This document shows positions 47,634 through 59,040 of a DNA stretch of 64,000 nucleotides, in pieces. A program made the translations under genes and the position numbers. Numbering within the stretch: position 1 is the stretch's first letter; each line of letters begins with the position of its first letter. Origin of the DNA: Halichoerus grypus (taxonomy: Eukaryota > Chordata > Mammalia > Carnivora > Phocidae); NCBI RefSeq assembly GCF_964656455.1, contig NC_135716.1:77600484-77664483 (forward strand), in the 5' to 3' direction. A model generated the notes under the pieces. That model saw nothing but the letters and a program-made list of their open reading frames with translations. It was not told the DNA's origin and searched no databases.

Positions 47634-47646
47634 AAAATGAAAGTAT

Positions 47647-48649
47647 CTTCATAATACATTTATTTGATTTTTTCAAGCATGCCTCTTTTACATAATTATT
47701 TGTGAACAAGGGGCAAACATAAATATAAAATAAACCAAAAAACTACAATTGAGATCAAAAGTAAAAAGATACATTGTTCATCTAGAACAAATTAAAATGC
47801 ATAAAATTAACTTTTATATCACTAATCTATCATCTATCATCATCTATCATCTATCATTTATTCATCCAATATGTACATAGTCACATTACAGAAATCATTG
47901 AAATATTGTAAAGTTACTAAAGTGGAAAAATAGACCAAAATCCAGGTCTGTAAGAAGCAATTCAACTGATTGTTTTCTATGATTTGTCTCATTTTCCCAT
48001 TTCTTCAGCAAATATTCATTAAGTGGCTAATCCACAACTTGGCGAGGCAGCAAGAATTGAATGGTAAAAAGACATACAATTTTATAGTTTTAGATTATAT
48101 TCTAGATAGGAATACAGGTAAAATGTAATAAATACCCATGAACAAATTCACATTTTGGTAAGTTACAAATGGGACCAAGACAGGAAATATTTGAGGTGGC
48201 AGGACATGACTACTATATCATTCAGTGTTCAATTAGGGAATTAGAAATTGTACCAACGGTATTTATACATATATATGTGCTTAAGAAGTTTATTAAAAAT
48301 ACTTCAGTGGTCATTAGATTCAAATTAAGAGTTGAACAAATAATGCTAGTAAAAAAAATAGTGATATCAAAGCAGAACACTAGGCAAGTTAATTAAAGTT
48401 ATTAAAATCAAATGACTCATCTTCTCACATTGACATGATAAAAAGAAATATGCTTCATTCTAGAAATATATTTCCTTGTTGGTATTGACATTTGGATAAG
48501 AGGGAAACTATGCTTTTATTTAAAATATTAGATAACAAGGAATTCTAATTATAGAGAGAGATAAAAAACATTTTTGATTAACAGCTCTCATTCACATACA
48601 CCAAATACATTTAAAAAAATTATGACTCTAATCTATGGGATGAGAGGCC
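47647..48649. other. Mostly unassigned DNA
   Basis: It holds an (ATCTATC)n-like simple repeat at 47824-47860. A possible L2/MIR-type segment lies at 47995-48150 ('cagcaaatattcattaagtg', 'ttatattctagataggaata'). No gene is seen. Confidence 0.5.
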
Positions 48650-48902
48650 TTGTTTAATTTTCCATTACAACCTTGCAATGCAGTCTTAGTTGTAGGTTGC
48701 TAGGGTCTGTGGGGAGGGAAAAGTGGGGAATTTCTAATCAATGCAAAGGAAGTTTCAGTTAAGCAAGATGAGTAAGTTTTAGAGACTTGCTGTATAACAT
48801 TTTACCCATCATAACAATAGTATATTGTACCACTAAATACTTGTTAAAGGGGTAGGTTGTATGTCAAATGTTATTACCACAATAAAATACAATAATAAAA
48901 AA
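48650..48902 (+). mobile_element. Old L1 3' UTR fragment, sense
   Basis: It follows the sense 3' UTR of old L1s ('ggaagtttcagttaagcaag', 'gatgagtaagttttagagac', 'acaatagtatattgtaccac') and ends in an A-rich tail at 48890-48902. The next L1 fragment starts directly after it. Confidence 0.6.
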
Positions 48903-49705
48903 AATACCTCACACAAAAAAGTTTTGGCAAATATCTGGAGAAATTATATACTGTTAGTGGTAATGTAATGTGCCGCTATGGTATACAGTACAGAGGTTGC
49001 TCCAAAAATGAAAATTAGAACTACCACATGATCTAGAAATTTCATTTCTGAGTGTATATCCAAAATAATTTAAATCAAGATCTTAAAGAGATAGTTGCAC
49101 TCCCATGTTCTTTGCAGAATTATTCACAATTGTCAAAGTATGGAAACAACTCAAGCATTCATAGACTGATGATTGGATAAAGAAAATATGGTATATACAT
49201 ACAATGAAGTATTTATTATTCAGGCTTAGAAAGGAAAAATACCTTGCCATTTGTGACAATATGGATGAACCTGCAGGACATTATATTCAGTAAAAGAAAG
49301 CAGACACAGAAGACAAATACTACACAATACTTATATGATGAATCTAAAATAGTCAAACTCATAGGAGCAAACTCACAGAATGATAGTTGCCAGAGGATGG
49401 GGGAGGTAGAAATGGCGAGGCATTAGTCTAGAGATGTGTTGTATAATACAGTGCTTATAGTTAACAATATGGTATCGTGCGCTTTAAAACTTATTAAGAA
49501 GGTAGATCTCCTATTTAGTGTTCTAATCACACACACAAAAGACACAAGGAGACTCTGAGAGGTAGTAGGTATATCTATACCTTTGATTGTGGTGATGGTA
49601 TTAAAGGTGTTTGCTTAAGTTAAGGTCCCAACTTACTGAACTGTATACATTAAATATGTGTAGTTCTTAGTTTATACATTATATCTCCATGAACTATTAA
49701 AAAAC
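48903..49705 (+). mobile_element. Old L1 ORF2 C-terminus and 3' UTR, sense
   Basis: The order is 'cactcccatgttctttgcag', 'gattggataaagaaaatatg', 'atggatgaacctgcaggaca', 'gatagttgccagaggatggg', 'atagttaacaatatggtatc' and 'gaactgtatacattaaatat', ending in an A-rich stretch. No intact frame remains. Confidence 0.75.
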
Positions 49706-49789
49706 CTCAGTGGATTAACTCAACAGAAATTCATTTCTCATTACTGACACATTCTAAAACATAGCAACGTGGACTGGTATGCAAGCACA

Positions 49790-50266
49790 TGAGGAGCCAG
49801 GCTCTTTAGCATCAGGGCTCTTGTATTTCCTGGGCACCTTGATACCCACATATAAAAACTGCATTTCTCTATCTCCCTTGTAGGTACATTTATGCTCATA
49901 AGAATTTATTCTGGTCAGTGATATATAAGTGAATGCATTATATGATAGTTTTAAGAGGTCTCCTTGAAAAACTGGGAGTTTATTCTTTTTCATTCCTTTC
50001 TTCTTCTTACTATGTAGAATGTGGACCAAATGGTAAAGGCCCAAACCACCATTTGAACCAGGAAGTGGAAGTCATTTGCTAAAAATGGCAAAACAACCAC
50101 ATGAAAAAACAAGAGTGGACACCACTGAGACACCACATCAGCCATGACCACCTACACCTCCTTTTACATAGAAGAGAAATAAACTTTTATCTTGTGTTAG
50201 ACACCCTACTGGGGGCCTTTGTCCTATGCAGCTGAATCTGGTCTTAGCTGACACAGTAGGTGTAGC
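49790..50266 (+). mobile_element. MaLR/MLT1-like LTR, sense
   Basis: The blocks 'gggctcttgtatttcctggg', 'gaggtctccttgaaaaactg', 'aggaagtggaagtcatttgc', 'catgaccacctacacctcct', 'agagaaataaacttttatct' and the terminal 'gcagctgaatctggtcttag' are in MLT1-like order. The AATAAA signal sits near the end as expected. No internal sequence is attached. The 5' limit is approximate. Confidence 0.55.
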
Positions 50267-50379
50267 AGAGACTCAAGCTAGCTTTTTAAAATCCCCTTTT
50301 CTCTCTCTGTTACATTTAATGACATATGACAGGTTAGAAGCAAATTCTTTAAAATCATGAATAATACGGAGGCTCACTT

Positions 50380-50820
50380 TTATTGTTTCAATTTCACACT
50401 GTACTTAAATAAGTGGTAAGACAGTAAAACAAGAAAAAGAAAATTATTATGATTGGAAAATAGGAATCCAAACTGTCTTCATTTTCAGTTGATATGGTTT
50501 TCCCCATATAAACATACAGTAATACTTAAATTGTTAGATTTCATAATGAATTCAGGAAGGATGCTAGATATAAAATCAGTTTAGAAAAGTAAGTTGCCTT
50601 GTAATACCAGCAAAGATGTTAGAGAATATAATTTAATAAAAGAAAAAATTATAAAACTACCTTAAAATATAATTGATATAAAAAGCACAGGATTTTGAAA
50701 AGAAAATCACAAAAGTATATACTTTTTATATGTGGTAAGCGGTGTCTCAATATGAGGAAAGTGTCAGTTCATTCCAAATTAATCTATAAAATCAATGTAA
50801 TTCCAATCAAAACCCCACCT
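50380..50820 (+). mobile_element. Old L1 ORF2 mid fragment, sense
   Basis: Around 50430-50500 the reverse-transcriptase region is recognisable: 'acaagaaaaagaaaattatt', then codons at about 50485 resembling the FADD box (F-S-V-D). Downstream, 'attcaggaaggatgctagat' and 'aatgtaattccaatcaaaac' follow ORF2 order. Heavily decayed. Confidence 0.6.
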
Positions 50821-50869
50821 ACTTGTTTTTTTGTTTGTTTGTTTGTTTTCCATAGATTAGGTAAGATAT

Positions 50870-51680
50870 TTCAAAACTACATGTGGAGTCTGAGGAGGAT
50901 TTGGTGCTTGTTTATATATGAGGTCATATCATCTGCAAATGCAGATTGTTTTACTTCTTCCTTTTCAGTCTGGGTTTTTCTTTTCTTTCTTTCTTTCTTT
51001 TTTTTTTCTTGTTGGGAAGATAAGTAATGAGAGCAGAAATCCTCATCTTTAAAATTTTAGAGTAAAAACATTCAGTTTTTTATTATTTATTATGATATCA
51101 GCTGCGGGTTTTTCATATATGCTCCATCAGATTAAAGGAGGTCACTTCTATTCCTCATTTATTGAGTAGTTTTTACCAGGAATGAATGTTGAATTTGGTC
51201 TAATGATTTTTCTGAGTCTATTACATAACAATGTGGTTTTGTCGTTTTCTCTATTAATATGATCTACTACATTTGTTTTCAAACGTTAAAACTATATTGC
51301 CTTCCTTGGATATAGTTTACTTGGTCATTGTATATATCCATTTTTCATTTCACTGCATTCAATTTATTAATATTTGGAGATTTTTTGTGTCTATATTAAT
51401 ATAAATTAACTTATTAATATATTAATAAAAGACATTCATCTATAGTTTTCTTGTGATGTCTTTGTTTTGTTGTGATATCAAGATACACTAACTTCATAAA
51501 TGAGTTGGGATGTGCTCCCTACTATTCAATTTTTTGGAAGTTTGTGAAGAGATAGTACTAATTTTTCTCTAAATTTTTGGTAAAATTTATCAGTGAAACC
51601 ATATGGTTCTGGGCTTTGCTTTGTGATAAACTTAAAAATTACTAATTCAGCCTCTTTCTTTTTAAATCAATGAAGAAAAA
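50870..51680 (-). mobile_element. Old L1 reverse-transcriptase region, antisense
   Basis: Antisense ORF2 blocks on + include 'ggtcatatcatctgcaaatg' (FADD region), 'gatatcagctgcgggttttt', 'ctctattaatatgatctact', 'cttcataaatgagttgggat' and 'aatttatcagtgaaaccata'. Its FADD end faces the sense fragment at 50380-50820, which contains the same box, so the two overlap and come from different insertions or an inverted duplication. Confidence 0.65.
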
Positions 51681-51799
51681 TAGAAAAACTAATGTGTAAT
51701 TATTCCATCTTTTATCATTACTTACCTAAAAGTAAATTACCTTTGCTGTTCTTTATTTGTTTGTGGATTTATATTACTGTCTAAAGACACATTCTTTCA

Positions 51800-52945
51800 G
51801 ACTAAAGAATTTCCTAAAGACAATGTATGGGATGGGAGAAAATATTTCCAACCCCATATCTGGTAGGGGCTAATATCTAAAATATGTAAGGGACCCATAC
51901 AACTGAACAGCAAACAAAACAACAACAACAACAACAACAAACTACAAAATAATCCAATTTAAATTTTAAGCAAAAATTCTGAATAGATGTTTTTCCTAAG
52001 AAGATATTCAAATGGCCAACAGGTACGTAAAAGGTTGTTCAAAATCACTAATCATCAGGAAAATGCAAGTCAAAACCACAAGGAGATGTCACCTCACATG
52101 TGTTAAAATGGATATTGTCAAAATGATAAGAGATAAGTGCTAGTAGGGACATGGAGAAAAGGGAAGCCTCAGGCACTGTTGGTGGGAATGTAAATTGGTA
52201 CAGCCACTGTGGAAAATAGTATGGAGATATATTGAAAAATTACAAAAATAGAGGTACCATATGGTCCAGCAAATCATCAAACAAGTGTATACACAAAGGA
52301 AACGAATCACTATCTCAAAGAGTATCTGTACCTCTTTGTTTTTTGTGGCATTATTTACAATATGAAAACAAGTGTCTATTAATAGATGAGTGGATAAAGA
52401 AGATATTATAAAGATAAATGGGATTTTATTCAGCCATAAAAAGAAGGTAAAGGATTACCTTTCCACTTTCAACAACATAGATGCAACTTGAGGACATTAT
52501 GCTATGTGAAATGACTTAGACAGAGAAAGACAAATATTGTTTAAGCTCACTTATATGTTGAATCTAAAAAATCCAAACTCATAGAAACAGAGAATAGATT
52601 GGTGGTTGCCAGGAGTGGGGGTGGGGAGGTGAGGGAAATGGGTGAAGGTGATCAAAGCATACAAACTTCCAGTTATGAGATGAAGAAACTCTAAGGATGT
52701 AATGTACAACATGGCAACTGTAGTTAACATTATAGTATTATATATTTTAAAGTTTTTAAGAGAGTAATCTTAAAAGTTCTCAATACACACACACAAAAAA
52801 GTTGTAACTATGTGAGGTGATGGATATGTTAACTAACTTATGATATTCATTCACAGTATACACATATATCAAATCATCATGTTGTACAGCTCAAACTTTA
52901 ACAATGTTGTATGTCAATTATATTTCAATAAAGCTGGAAAAAAAA
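51800..52945 (+). mobile_element. Old L1 ORF2 C-terminus to 3' end with polyadenylation signal, sense
   Basis: It runs from 'gaaaatatttccaaccccat' through 'aatggccaacaggtacgtaa', 'gttggtgggaatgtaaattg', 'caccactggtggttgcc'-type 3' UTR sequence and 'acatatatcaaatcatcatg' to 'tcaataaagctgg' and an A tail at 52934-52945. A 5'-truncated old L1 with its natural 3' terminus and AATAAA. An (AAC)n run at 51918-51942 lies inside. Frames are lost. Confidence 0.8.
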
Positions 52946-53720
52946 GGAATTTCCTCTAGTATGTAAGATAGATATTCTAGCAACAATATCTCAGTTTTTG
53001 TTTATCTGAGAACAGCTTTATTTCTTTTCTTTTTTTTTTTTTTAAAGACTTTATTTATTTATTTGAGAGAGAGAGTGAGAGCACAAGAGGGGGGAGTGGG
53101 AGAGGGAGAAGCAGACTCCCTGCTGAGCAGGTAGCCGGATGCAGGACTCGATCCCAGGACTCCAGGATCATGACCTGAGCCGAAGGCAGTCGCTTAACTG
53201 ACTGAGTCACCCAGGCGCCCGAGAACAGCTTTATTTCATCTTTAGTTTTAATGACAGCTTTTCTGAATATAGGATCTTTGGTTGACAGTTTCTTTTTTTC
53301 TGGCAGTATTTTTAGTATGCCACCCCACTGCCTTCTGGCATTCATTGTTTCTACTGTATGGTCACTGGGAGGCATAAAATAACACCATTTCTCTCACTAC
53401 TCCCAATTTTTTTCTCTTGATTTTGTCTTTCAACCTTTTGTCTGTGATGTTTCTGGATGGGATGTTTTTGAATTTATCATACTTGAGGCTTATCTTCTTA
53501 AAGGTATAGGTTGGTGTTTTTCATTACATTCGTGAAGTTTCTACTATTAATTTTAAATAGTATTTTGTCCCTTTTGCTTTCTTTTCTTCTGGTATTTCTA
53601 TTACACACGTTGGTGTATTTAATGTTCCACAATCTTCTGAGGTTCTGTTTATTTTTCTTCATTTGTTTTATCTGTTTTTCAAATCATGTAATATTTATTA
53701 ATATTCCTTTAAGTTCAACT
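52946..53720 (-). mobile_element. L1/HAL1-type ORF1 relic, antisense
   Basis: Antisense ORF1 blocks on + include 'gatctttggttgacagtttc', 'gccaccccactgccttctgg', 'cattgtttctactgtatggt', 'cacacgttggtgtatttaat' and 'cttctgaggttctgtttat'. It is split by the SINE at 53025-53220. Decayed and non-coding. Confidence 0.6.
53025..53220 (-). mobile_element. CAN-SINE, antisense, with perfect duplication
   Basis: A complete antisense SINE: a T-rich tail, GAGA body, 'actccaggatcatgacctga' and the head 'gactgagtcacccaggcgcc'. The 17-bp flank gagaacagctttatttc is identical at 53008-53024 and 53221-53237, which fixes its limits. Confidence 0.96.
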
Positions 53721-55908
53721 TAAAGACAGGGATCTTGGTAAGGGGGAAGGAGAAATGTCTTAATTTCCTGAAAATGCTGAGCTTTTTCCTGGAATGTGTT
53801 ATCATAATTCTATGAATCCTATTTGCCCAGAATCATGTAACAATGCTGACCCTAGCTATAAAATCAAGTCCATTTTTTTTTTTTTTTTTTAGCTTTTCTA
53901 ATGGGAATGTCCACTAAGAAAAGAGCTGGAAGTATGTTTGCTTCATCAATAAATAGTATTTGAAAGAAGTAATTTAGGAATAGTAGGAATTGTTATTATA
54001 TCTGTAATTGCAATGTTGATGTAATTGGGACTCCAGAGGAAACTAGAATGTTTCATGCCCAAGATTAAAATAATGGTTGCATGAAAAAAAATGGTTTCAT
54101 AGTATAGTAACAGAAGTGAATAGGCTTAATTTTGGTGTTAAATAAGAAAATACTTTTTGAATTAGACTGCTGATTTAGCAACAGTTAAAAACATACCACA
54201 TATGAACAAGAACAAGTTGATACAACTGTAGGAAAAAAACCTTAAAACTTCTTTAAATAATAACATAATTATAGGAAAATCAGGCTTCTGATTTTCAAAG
54301 CATTTTATTCTTCTCTTCTCAGTAGGAAAAAACAATTGGGGAAAAACCTGACAATTTTGTGACCCAGATGTTAAGAATGAATTTGTAATTTTTTTTCTGT
54401 ATCACCATCTGAATTCTATCATTTCAGATATTTTCCTGGCAATATATGGGGTTATTTTAATAGCTGCATATTCTCTTGTGATTATTTAACTGCTTATAGT
54501 GTCTTTTGGAAGCAGATACTTGATGTGCTTTCCTTTACTCCTGTGTATCATTTTTATTTGGCATCATCCTACTTAAAAATTATTCATTTTTACAAATAAA
54601 ATAAGTAATATTTTTGGAGTCTGTACTGGAGTCAATCAAATAAATTTTAGGAAACATTCTTGACCACTGCAAATTGTAACATTTACTTTATATATTTGCA
54701 TAGCACATGTACTATCTTAGCAGCTCATGATAGTACTGTGGAAGATTAATGGAGTATAGAAAGATAATTTGCAGGTTAATTGACTTGTTGAAAGGTAAGA
54801 AAAAGAAAATATTTAACTCTGGTTGTGAAAGATGTAGCTCTTTTTCTCAACTTTCCCCTTCTGTCATTAGTAGGCTTCAATAAGAATCCAACATAGCTGT
54901 GCTTTAGTGAGGAAGAGATGCTCTCAGACTGTGTACATCACTTATTCATGGTCATGTCTTTGAACATAGCTAAGTTTAAATTTCTATACTGATTCAGCTC
55001 TCTGTTCCTAATAAGTGTCTATTTGCCAATCATCTATGTCAAAAGAGCAAATCAGAAATTTATCTATGTCTAGACCAACAATCCCTGAGAATATACCTCC
55101 TAGGTAGCACTGAAGCCATAAACCATCCAGGGTAGTCAATCATTAGCCAAGTGCCTGAGATGGAATCTTCTAAGCAGTGTTCAGAAAGATATTTAAAAAA
55201 ATGCCTTAATTATCCTTGAGTTTTTCCAGAATTAGAATCATAAGGTGGTTAAAATTCATAAAATAGTTTGATAAACTGTATAAACTTTACCTTGCAGAAG
55301 AAGTTGATATTTATAGAATATCACCAGCCTTACTGTCACAAATATTTGGATACACTTAGATATGTCTATGGATATATTCAGGAACAAATAATTTATATTT
55401 TAAAATGTAAATTTGTCTCCAAATAGTGTTATAATAGGACCCATTCAGTTCTCTTACATATTGGCAAATGAAATAAATCACATGGAGAATTTTACTTGCT
55501 ACAAATAAATTTTAATAATTACAAGACACATGAAAAATGTTCACTTTAAGAATTGAAAGAATAGAAATGGATTTTCTTTAAAGAGATAATTAAAAAATAA
55601 CCACTTATTCAAACTGTCCAGTGCCTCTCATAAAATGTGGGCAAGTTGATTACTTTGTTTTGCAATAAACAATAGGCTAATTGAGAAGATTTATAAAACA
55701 GTGTGGCTCCTGTGAGTTTTTTTTTTTTTAATTAGTTGTTTCTAATCATGTTGATTTTAGGAATCTTGCACATTTGCAGCACTTAAACCAAGAAAAAATA
55801 TATAATATACAATTAATTTAATAATACTGTTCTTAAAAAAAACTAAAGCTGTGTATAGCTTTATGAACACCAAGTAGTCTTTATTCTTGGTATAGCTAAT
55901 TTATTTTA
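53721..55908. other. Unassigned AT-rich DNA
   Basis: A T run lies at 53873-53891 and another at 55719-55731. I recognise no gene or named repeat in these 2.2 kb. Confidence 0.5.
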
Positions 55909-56395
55909 CCATAATACTTTTTTTCAAGTTTTTATTTAAATTCTAACTAACATACAGTGCCATATTAGTTTCATGTGTACAACTTAGTGATTCATCACTC
56001 TCATACGACACCCAGTGCTCATCACAAGTGCCCTCCTTAACACATCACCCATTTAACCCGTCACCCCTGCCCACCTCCCCTCCAGCAACCCTGTTTGTTC
56101 TTTATAGTTAAAAATCTGTTTCCTGGTATGCCTCTCTTCCCTGCCCCCCCAATATGTTCACCTGTTTTGTTTCTTAAATTCCACACATGAGTGAAACCAT
56201 ATGGTATTTGTTTCTCCGACTGACTTATTTGACTTAGCATAATATTCTCTAGATCAATCCACAGCAATTGCACTACTACATATTTACTCAAGGATACAAA
56301 AATACTGATTGGAAGGGATGCATGCACCTTGATGTTTATAGCAGCATTATCTACAATAGCCAAAGTATGGAAAGAAGTCAAATGTCTATTGGCTG

Positions 56396-56411
56396 GTGCT
56401 TGCTTCGGCAA

Positions 56412-56442
<31 letters not shown>

Positions 56443-56499
56443 TTAGCATGGCCCCTGTGCAAGGATGACACGCAAATTCGTGAAGTGTTCCATATTTTT
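56396..56499 (+). pseudogene. U6 spliceosomal snRNA pseudogene (retrocopy)
   Basis: The copy starts exactly at the U6 5' end ('gtgcttgcttcggcaacac') and runs to the terminal T run ('gttccatattttt'). It has 104 bases against about 107 in functional mammalian U6; the three missing bases lie right after the ACAGAGA box ('acagagattagcatgg'). Other changes include GCA-A-CAC in the 5' stem and two CpG losses (ctGtGcaagg, aaGtGttcc). U6 normally pairs with U2 and the 5' splice site in the spliceosome; with a shifted ACAGAGA region and no upstream pol III promoter this copy should be inert. Confidence 0.96.
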
Positions 56500-57098
56500 C
56501 ATGTATATATACACGATGGAATATTATGCAGCCATCAAAAGGAATGAAATCTTGCCATTTGCAACGACGTGGATGGAACTGGAGGGTATTATGCTCAGGG
56601 AAATAAGTCAATCAGAGAAAGACATGTATCATATGACCTCACTGATATGAGGAATTCTTAATCTCAGGAAACAAACTGAGGGTTGCTGGAGTGGTGGTGG
56701 GTGGGAGGGATGGGTGGCTGGGTGATAGATATTGGGGAGGGTATGTCTATGGTGAGCGCTGTGAATTGTGTGAGACTGTTGAATCACAGACCTGTACCTC
56801 TGAAACAAATAATACATTATATATTAAGAAAAAAAAAAGAAGATAGCAGGAAGGGAAAAATGAAGGGAGGGGAAATTGGAGGGGGAGAAGAACCATGAGA
56901 GACTACATACTCTGAGAAACAAACTGAGGGTTCTAGAGGGGAGGAGGGTAGGGGGATGGGTTAGCCTGGTGATGGGTATTAAAGAGGGCACGTACTGCAT
57001 GGAGCAATGGGTGTTATATGCAAACAATGAATCACGGAACATTACATCAAAAACTAATGATGTATGGTGATTAACATAACATAAAAAAAAGTGTAAAA
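56396..57098 (+). mobile_element. U6 snRNA-L1 chimeric retrocopy with perfect target-site duplication
   Basis: A single insertion made of a U6 snRNA copy (56396-56499) fused directly to the last part of a young L1 in the same orientation (56500-57090). The L1 part comprises ORF2 C-terminal codons ('YTMEYYAAIKRNEILPFATT'), both purine-rich 3' UTR tracts, 'ttacatcaaaaactaatgat' and an A-rich tail with a gtgt interruption. The 16-bp flank aaatgtctattggctg is identical at 56380-56395 and 57099-57114. It sits inside the older twin-primed L1. Such U6-L1 chimeras are known from primates and rodents and arise when U6 RNA is joined to L1 RNA or cDNA during retrotransposition. Confidence 0.95.
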
Positions 57099-57181
57099 AA
57101 ATGTCTATTGGCTGATGAATAGATAAAGAAGATGTGGTATATATACAATGGAATATTACTCAGCCATGCCATAACACTTTT

Positions 57182-57489
57182 AATAGAGATAATCATGAAA
57201 ACCTAAATCACTGAATAAAAACTCTGACTTAAAATATTCATGTTCACAGTTAGAGAAATATGCTTTAATTTTCAGGGAAAATTTGTGAAGACTGTGATCT
57301 GGCCAAATGAGTAAGCACATCCAAAATTACACATCAATGCCACTGTCTTATTTGTAAATGATGTGTGTTTACTGAATCTAAAGAAGTTGTTTTGTTATAT
57401 AAATTAGTCTTAAATGACAAACAAGCCTTTTTATAATTTCCTCGTTGCACTTTTATGTGTGTGTGTGTGTGTGTGTAGGTTGGTAGTTA
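57182..57489. other. Unassigned DNA with TG microsatellite
   Basis: (TG)10 lies at 57456-57476. Otherwise no feature is recognised. Confidence 0.5.
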
Positions 57490-57675
57490 ACAAATATCAA
57501 GTGTGCACCATGTGCTAAACATTCTTCACAATTATTAACACTTGTTAATTTATTTAAATCTTATCATAGCCCTGAGGTAGATTCTAATGTTTTACTCAAT
57601 GTTACTGGTTAGAGAACAGGTAGAGTGAAGGAATCTGTGTTCAGAACCCACACTTTTGACCACTACAATTGTGCA
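57490..57675 (-). repeat. MIR, antisense
   Basis: The antisense MIR order is visible: 'caccatgtgctaaacattct', 'aaatcttatcatagccctga', 'ggtagattctaatgttttac', 'agagaacaggtagagtgaag' and 'ttttgaccactacaattgtg'. Confidence 0.7.
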
Positions 57676-57831
57676 TCATATTAAATTAATAGCTATAGCT
57701 ATTCTATTGATATTTTCTTTAAAAATATCCCAGGATTTGTTAAATTAAAATCATAACAGATTTATGTCATCTATTGTAAAGTGGTAGTAATATGAGGCAG
57801 TATAGAATTGAAACAAGAATAGAATCCAGGA

Positions 57832-58033
57832 GGGGCACCTGGGTGGTGCAATCCATTCAGCATCTCCCTCTTGGTATCAGCTCAGGTCATGATCTCAGAG
57901 TTGTGGGATGGAGCCCCTCCTAGGGCTCCATGCTCAGTGCACAGTCTGCTTATCCCTCTCCTTCTGCTCCTCCCGCTGCTTGCACTCTTCTCTCTCTCTC
58001 AAAAATAAATAAATAAAATCTTGAAAAAAAAAA
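57832..58033 (+). mobile_element. CAN-SINE, sense
   Basis: The head 'ggggcacctgggtggtgcaa' is followed by 'caggtcatgatctcagagtt', a CT-rich body, AAATAAATAAATAAAATC and an A tail. The flanks aagaatagaatccagga (57815-57831) and aagaatagaatgcagga (58034-58050) differ at one base. Confidence 0.95.
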
Positions 58034-58079
58034 AAGAATAGAATGCAGGAATATGGGCACTTCACCTGCTAATGAAAAA

Positions 58080-59040
58080 ATAACACTGCAATGTAGTCAT
58101 GAAAAGGTGATTTTTTAAAATAAATGGTTCTGAATCTCTTATATTTAAAAATAATAACTTGATCTTCATGTCATATACAAAAGTCAAGCCTAGATTAATT
58201 ATAGATCTAAATATGAAGAATGAAACAATAAAATCTTTAGAGATAAACATAGAAAAATGTTTCTATGACAAACATTAGGCAATATTTTTAAAGGTGTTAC
58301 AAAAACCACTAGCCACAAAAAGTTTTGCTGAATTGCATTTGTTTATAAATAATAACTTCAGATCATCAAAGGTACTATTAATTGAGTGAAAAAGTAGCGT
58401 ACAGAGACATAGGAAATAATCATAATACATATATCTGGCAACATACTCATGTCTAGAATATATAAAGAACACCAACAAATCAATAATAAAGCAAAAGGTA
58501 ATGTGATATAGAAAAGAAGTCTTAAACACTTCAAATAAGAGGATGTTCAAATGTCCAGTAAACATATGCAACACTGTTCAACTTCATTTTCCATCTGAAA
58601 AATGCACACTGGAACCACAGGGCAATGCTATTACACAACCATCAGGAAAACTAAAAGGAAAGATGACAATCCAAGGGTTGTCAAAGTATTGGAGCAACTG
58701 AAACTCTGATATACTGCTGGCAAGAGTGTAAATTAATATAACCAAATCAGATAACTGTTTGCCAGTATCTGTTAATGCCAAATACATGTATACTTTGTGA
58801 CTCAACAAGTCCAACACTGGATATACAGTAAACTAAAATAAGGACATATATGCACCAAAAGACATGCTGAAGAATATTGTAGCAGAACTATTCATAATAG
58901 TGTCAAAATGTTTTTTTAAAAACCCACAAATCAAATCTCCATCAACAACAGAATAAAATTGACAGGTAAAAAGAAGGATAGCTAAGGTGTAAGCTCTCAA
59001 TGAAAGTAAAACATTGTACATCAATAAGAATAAACAAAGT
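58080..59040 (+). mobile_element. Old L1 ORF2 C-terminal region, sense
   Basis: It follows ORF2 order in strongly decayed form: 'gatctaaatatgaagaatga', 'gataaacatagaaaaatgtt', 'atataaagaacaccaacaaa', 'ggatgttcaaatgtccagta', 'atatactgctggcaagagtg' and 'gaagaatattgtagcagaac'. Minus-strand open frames over it are incidental. Confidence 0.65.

Larger units (their letters stand above)
55922..57168 (-). mobile_element. Twin-primed (5'-inverted) L1 hosting a later insertion
   Basis: The left part (55922-56262) is an antisense L1 3' UTR beginning at its poly-T end ('aattctaactaacatacagt', 'cgacacccagtgctcatcac', 'gacttagcataatattctct'). At about 56263 the strand flips to sense ORF2 C-terminal sequence ('gcaattgcactactacatat', 'gcagcattatctacaatagc'). 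After the inner insertion it resumes at 57115 ('aaagaagatgtggtatatat', 'gaatattactcagccat'). In L1 order the two parts abut with only about 30 bases missing, the signature of twin priming. The outer flanks ccataatactttt (55909-55921) and ccataacactttt (57169-57181) are a 13-bp duplication with one mismatch. Confidence 0.88.

Noticed and set aside
47824..47860. CRISPR-like short repeats (ATCTATC units)
   Set aside because: The units are directly adjacent without spacers in a mammalian sequence; it is a microsatellite.
56396..56499. Functional U6 snRNA gene
   Set aside because: Three bases are missing next to the ACAGAGA box, there are further stem changes, the copy lies within an L1 retro-insertion with target-site duplication, and no pol III U6 promoter precedes it.
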